A stretch of DNA of 64,000 nucleotides, from positions 7,884,501-7,948,500 of the forward strand of contig NC_081815.1 in NCBI RefSeq assembly GCF_030704535.1, written 5' to 3'. Both the position numbers and the translations under genes were made by a program. The number at the start of each line of letters is the position of its first letter. Position 1 is the stretch's first letter. The notes beneath the pieces are model-generated. The model saw nothing but the letters and a program-made list of their open reading frames with translations, did not search any database and was not told the DNA's origin. The stretch is from Vitis vinifera. Its lineage: Eukaryota; Streptophyta; Magnoliopsida; Vitales; Vitaceae. This document shows positions 60,340 through 64,000 of the stretch, piece by piece.

Positions 60340-61010
60340 CTTCTACCAGAAAGTTGCTTAAGCCCGTGAAGACTTCCAACAGAGTTAACACCTCTTCCTC
60401 TATAGCCAGTTGCACCCCAGCCAAAGCTCCAACCAAACCACACCTCCTTCATGATCTAAGAACACCCCATCATGCTCCATAGCCTGCATTCATCAAAATT
60501 AATCTTCAAAGAACTCAGAAATGGAGAAACCTTCTCATTATGCTCCTCTGAGGTCATCCTAAGCTTTCAACAGGCAGCTCTTCAATCGAGTGTGTTCATG
60601 CTCAACAGGGTACATCAAAATTATGAAGAAATTGACAGCCATAAGTGAGAAACAAATAAATTAAATCCCAAACTGACTCTTAAGGGTCATCTCCCTTGAA
60701 GATCCCAATATTCCTCTTTTACCAGATCATCCATAGTAAAGCAAGTGCAACCACATGTTAAAACATCCTACTCCTAGGATTGCTATCAAACAACTAAAAA
60801 CAATCACCTTATATTTGCTGGCTCTCTAGAAGGGAACCATGCTAAGCCAGAAACTCTAAAAAGTCTACACCATAATTCTATCCCTGCTGGTTGGCAATGA
60901 AATGTCTGTTTATGATGTGGTGGGGGAATCCATCCCTGCTGGTTATTGAGGGAAAAGGTGATCAATTGTCTGCTCACTATGCAAACAAATAAAAGATAGC
61001 CCAGGGCTAA
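60340..61010 (-). pseudogene. LINE zinc-binding and RNase H-like fossil
   Basis: On the minus strand, about 60780-60690 reads 'ALALLWMIW-KRNIGIFKGD', like the 'FWxLWKERNRRIFE' end of LINE zf-RVT domains. About 60520-60345 reads 'SLKINFDE', then 'DHEGGVVW', then 'IEEEVLTLLEVFTGLSNFLV' plus EGD, the RNase H-like (RVT_3) pattern with its conserved Asp and Glu. Several stops and frameshifts. It lies within the presumed TRAPPC5 first intron. Confidence 0.6.
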
Positions 61011-61047
61011 GGATTCTATGTAGCTTCTTTAGCTGCTGCAAATTTTT

Positions 61048-61152
61048 GTTTTTTTTTTTAATCAATAAAATTTTTATCTCCATTGAGACTTGAACCTAGA
61101 ACTTTCCACAAACTCTCCCAACCCTTTACCACTTGAGCCAGGGCTCAAGGGC
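61048..61152 (-). mobile_element. tRNA-derived SINE
   Basis: On the minus strand a Pol III A-box-like TGGCTCAAGTGGTAAAGGGT (61140-61121) is followed about 24 nt later by a B-box AGGTTCAAGTCTC (61097-61085), then 'aatggagataaaaattttat' and a poly-A tail (poly-T at 61049-61059). The ~105-bp unit with A box, B box and A-tail is that of a plant tRNA-type SINE. It is not a tRNA, since no cloverleaf forms. No target duplication was found by eye. Confidence 0.72.
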
Positions 61153-63420
61153 TGTAATCATTGGTATTGACTCTCCAATACTAAGAACAAGCCAGGAGAA
61201 GACTCTAATCTTAGCTGGAGCTTGGGATTTCAAAGCACAGGAATTTTGATGCCTTCAAATTTTTGTGCTTTTGATTCCTGGTACACCTTACATTATGATT
61301 CCAAGGTCTGGCGTATAACTGCCCACATTTCTATATGCTTGTACACTCTCCTCCCATTCATTTCAATTTCTTTCTTCCAAACCTCAGTTTATAACTGCTT
61401 ACAACCTTACTTTATATATCAATGCTCAAACACTGCGATCCTTACAATTCTTTTTTGTCAAACAAACTCCAGATATAAATTTTTTAATCTAATAAATTTT
61501 CTGCATCACCATCACTTATAATCATCAAGAGTTCTTACAACTACTATTTGGAAACGATCACTATATTGTCATTGAAAGCTATTTTAGAACTCAGATCAAA
61601 TGTTCTACTTCTTACATAAAGCTTGAAAGTTTAGCTGCATCAAATGACCTTCTCACTCTAGAACTATGAGTACCTGTGCTCCTTACTCGAAACCTTTTAA
61701 CACAACCATCCTATTGTAACAGAACCATAAATCCATTGATATAGAACCTCAAACTCAATTGAGAAAAAGTTTGAGCTATCAAGAAATTCAAATAGCCTCA
61801 TCAAATGGTTTAATTAAGATCGGTGCCTCATGACTAAATTCACTTATGAAAGAGTGTATGCTTGCTAGAGCTTTGAATTTGTCCTTTTGTGTCGTGTAGT
61901 CGGGCCTTTTGGTTGTCTTGGCTTCATTCAGTAGTTGTTTTTCGCTTTAAGGATATCTCACCTTTATTGTACTTTTGATTCATGAATAATCAGGTATTTT
62001 TCATTTTGAAGTTTAAAAAGAAAATGAGAAAAAAGATGAACATAGTATTCCAATTGTAATATTTCTTACATATGTACTTTCTTTGGACACTTCTGCCCTG
62101 GCCCCCAAGAAAAAGTACTTCCTATTCCTACCCCTGAACCTACACACTGTTTATCTGAGATTATCCCATGGTCTGTAGGTCCTAACACAAGGTTAGGATC
62201 CTAGCTCTTCTAAAGTGGTATCTCATCATTGGCTCAAGCTCCCCAGAAGTAGGCCTTCCTTGCCCTCCATCCAAGCACAGAGGGGGGCCTTTAAGCACTT
62301 GTTTCCAGCCAAATATCCCAAAGGCTAAAAGCCACTTTTAAAGCTTGTGTTAAAATTACTTCTCATTCTTCCATTTTATGTGTATATCATTTTTCTTCTT
62401 TCCTCTCCGACTAGTAGTGCCTTCCACTTGAATTATATTAAAGTCTTTTCCCAAAACATTATTTGATCTACTTTATAAATGTTTTTAAGAGACAGAACCA
62501 CAAATATTTTAACAAAAAACAGCTTACTGCTACATGATTGCTCAAAAAAGAATCCTCTTTGCACCAGAGATAACTTATCATATTCTAAAAGGAGTTTCAC
62601 AAAGAAAACCTTAAAAGATGACAAACTAAATTCACTCAGTTCCTCAGAAGAATAAATTAGCCAATGAGTGGCCTATCCCATGATCCCATGTTTACAGCCA
62701 AATAAACAGCCCACACTAGCAATGCAACAAACAGCAGGCCCAAACAGTATGTAATACTTCACAAATTCCCTACCAAAATTTACTATTTGTTTCAGTTAAG
62801 ATAATGAGAAATTAGGCCATCCAGAGTTGTTGAAAATATTCTAATCTCACATTTCAATTAGGGTACTTTCTTATGTCCACAAATGACTTCATACAGCTGG
62901 TTTTTGATAAAAAAGAAACTTGTAGATACAAATACGGTATCTGGTTGAGGAAAACATCTGAAAAAATCTTGCATACAATTCACAGCAACATACATTGCTT
63001 TCCTAGGAGAAATCTTAGAAGAAGAAATAAATACTCTAAAGCCCCCAATCAAAGAAAAAAAAACAAGTAAGGAAGAAAAAAAGAAGAAGAAGAGCCCTAT
63101 AGGAAGGGGAAAAAAATCTCACTCCAAAGCTTCCTATCAAGAAAAATAAAAAAGAAAATTTATAATAATAATAATAATAATAATAAAACAAGCAAACAAA
63201 GAAACATAGATTTCGAAATAGGAGCCTAATATGAGAACACCAACTCAGGCTAGCTTGAAACAATCTCCAGAATCAATAAAGAAATGAGCTCCCTTCTTTA
63301 GCTCAATAGAAGAGAGGCACCAGATAACGGTTTTGACTCCTAACAACTGAAAATTCCATGCTCCCAAAACATCCTAACATACATTATTGATAAAGATTTT
63401 GTTATATACAGACTCAACCT
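61153..63420. other. Presumed TRAPPC5 intron, nothing further recognised
   Basis: No exon or classifiable element is firm. 61880-62010 ('ttggttgtcttggcttcatt', 'ctttattgtacttttgattc') resembles a LINE 3' UTR on the plus strand but lacks a clear end. An AAT microsatellite lies at 63163-63185. Open frames here are short and unrecognised. Confidence 0.4.
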
Positions 63421-63434
63421 CCAATCCAACTCTC

Positions 63435-63469
63435 TTTTTTTTGATAAGCAAACAAAGCATCTATTACTC
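63435..63469 (-). mobile_element. Minimal LINE insertion (35 bp) with 14-bp target duplication
   Basis: CCAATCCAACTCTC is exactly duplicated at 63421-63434 and 63470-63483. Between the copies lie only a run of eight T, then 'gataagcaaacaaagca' and 'tctattactc'. On the minus strand this is a LINE 3' terminus (tttgtttgcttatcaaaa plus A-tail), the same type as at 50552-50595. It is the shortest possible trace of target-primed reverse transcription: tail plus ~25 bp. Confidence 0.85.
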
Positions 63470-63483
63470 CCAATCCAACTCTC

Positions 63484-64000
63484 CAAACTTCTCAACAATC
63501 ACACACCTCCATAATTTATGTCTTCTGACTGCAAACCTCCAGAGTCAATTGCCTGATAGCACTCTAATAAGGATTAGGAAGTCACTGGCACCAACCTCCA
63601 ACCTTCTTAGAGTTGCAAATAGCAAACCACCTTACTAAATGGAACCTTTTGCCTGCTTTGCAACCAAACTCACACTTCTCAATCTTTGTCAATCTAAATC
63701 CCAGTCCCTTAGTCTTAATCCTAATCCTTTCACCCTATCCCTAATCCTGCGTCTAATCTGTAACCTTCAAACCCCAAATCTAAGATTTCCTTAAATTTCT
63801 AGAAATTTTAGCAACCTACTTAAATTTGCATCAAATTCTTAATTTTAAAAATAAGCCAATTCAACCCTATACATCTACAACCTTAAAAACCTCTTTTAAC
63901 AAACCTTTTATTTGGGGGGGAGTAAAGAAAGAAAGATTGTTTAAGTAATCCTCTCATCCATCATGATTAATTGACTGGAATGTCAAGGAGAAGCATTGGA
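63484..64000. other. Right edge of window, no gene recognised
   Basis: 'aatcctaatcc/ccctaatcc' words (63713-63755) vaguely resemble degenerate telomere-type repeats but are irregular. No TRAPPC5 exon is seen before the edge. Confidence 0.4.

Noticed and set aside
61121..61140. A second tRNA gene suggested by A and B boxes
   Set aside because: No acceptor or anticodon stem forms, and a poly-A tail follows, so a tRNA-derived SINE explains it better.
63713..63755. Interstitial telomeric repeat
   Set aside because: The 'cctaatcc' words are irregular and not the plant TTTAGGG unit.

Overview
The window reads as nuclear DNA of a flowering plant, most likely a woody eudicot. Grapevine (Vitis) is my best guess, from the gene sequences, intron sizes and repeat families; this is inference, since no search was possible. 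Genes have canonical GT-AG introns, the DNA is AT-rich, and transposable elements fill most of the space.

Five protein genes and one tRNA can be supported. (1) 9471-15030, minus: complete nine-exon gene for non-phosphorylating NADP-dependent glyceraldehyde-3-phosphate dehydrogenase (GAPN, ALDH11 family, 496 aa). (2) 29437-33220, minus: ribosomal protein eS12 (140 aa, four coding exons). (3) 35611-36747, plus: intronless RTF2-like protein (378 aa) with an N-terminal ubiquitin-like domain. (4) 53037-53849, minus: CAF1/POP2-type deadenylase (270 aa, intronless CDS, a 5' UTR intron and two uORFs). (5) 56440-58727, minus: the last four exons of TRAPPC5/TRS31; the 5' half lies beyond the right edge. 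A tRNA-Thr(AGU) gene sits at 54883-54956.

Region by region: 1-9470 holds no convincing gene, but has two zones of degenerate tandem repeats, an LTR-like start and a G20 run. 15131-17878 is AT-rich spacer. 17879-23983 is a Ty3/gypsy-type element with ~2 kb LTRs but only 1.9 kb of internal DNA (gag and a protease trace, no polymerase). 24163-28570 is a decayed Ty1/copia element carrying a Tourist-like MITE. 36748-42825 is mostly unexplained non-coding DNA after RTF2. 42826-51110 is a dense cluster: a second copy of the same MITE, a caulimovirid-like reverse transcriptase fossil, a copia RNase H fossil, and an old minus-strand LINE interrupted by a hAT-type MITE, an opposite-strand LINE and a further 5'-truncated LINE with a 17-bp target duplication. 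54960-64000 holds LINE ORF1, LINE 3' and RNase H pieces, a tRNA-derived SINE and a tiny 35-bp LINE insertion.

The genes are housekeeping functions (NADPH supply, translation, replication/splicing, mRNA decay, vesicle tethering) with no operon-like logic. From memory, RTF2 and TRS31 are neighbours on Arabidopsis chromosome 5, and RPS12 and CAF1 are neighbours on chromosome 2. If so, the window keeps an ancestral gene order that later split between two Arabidopsis segments.
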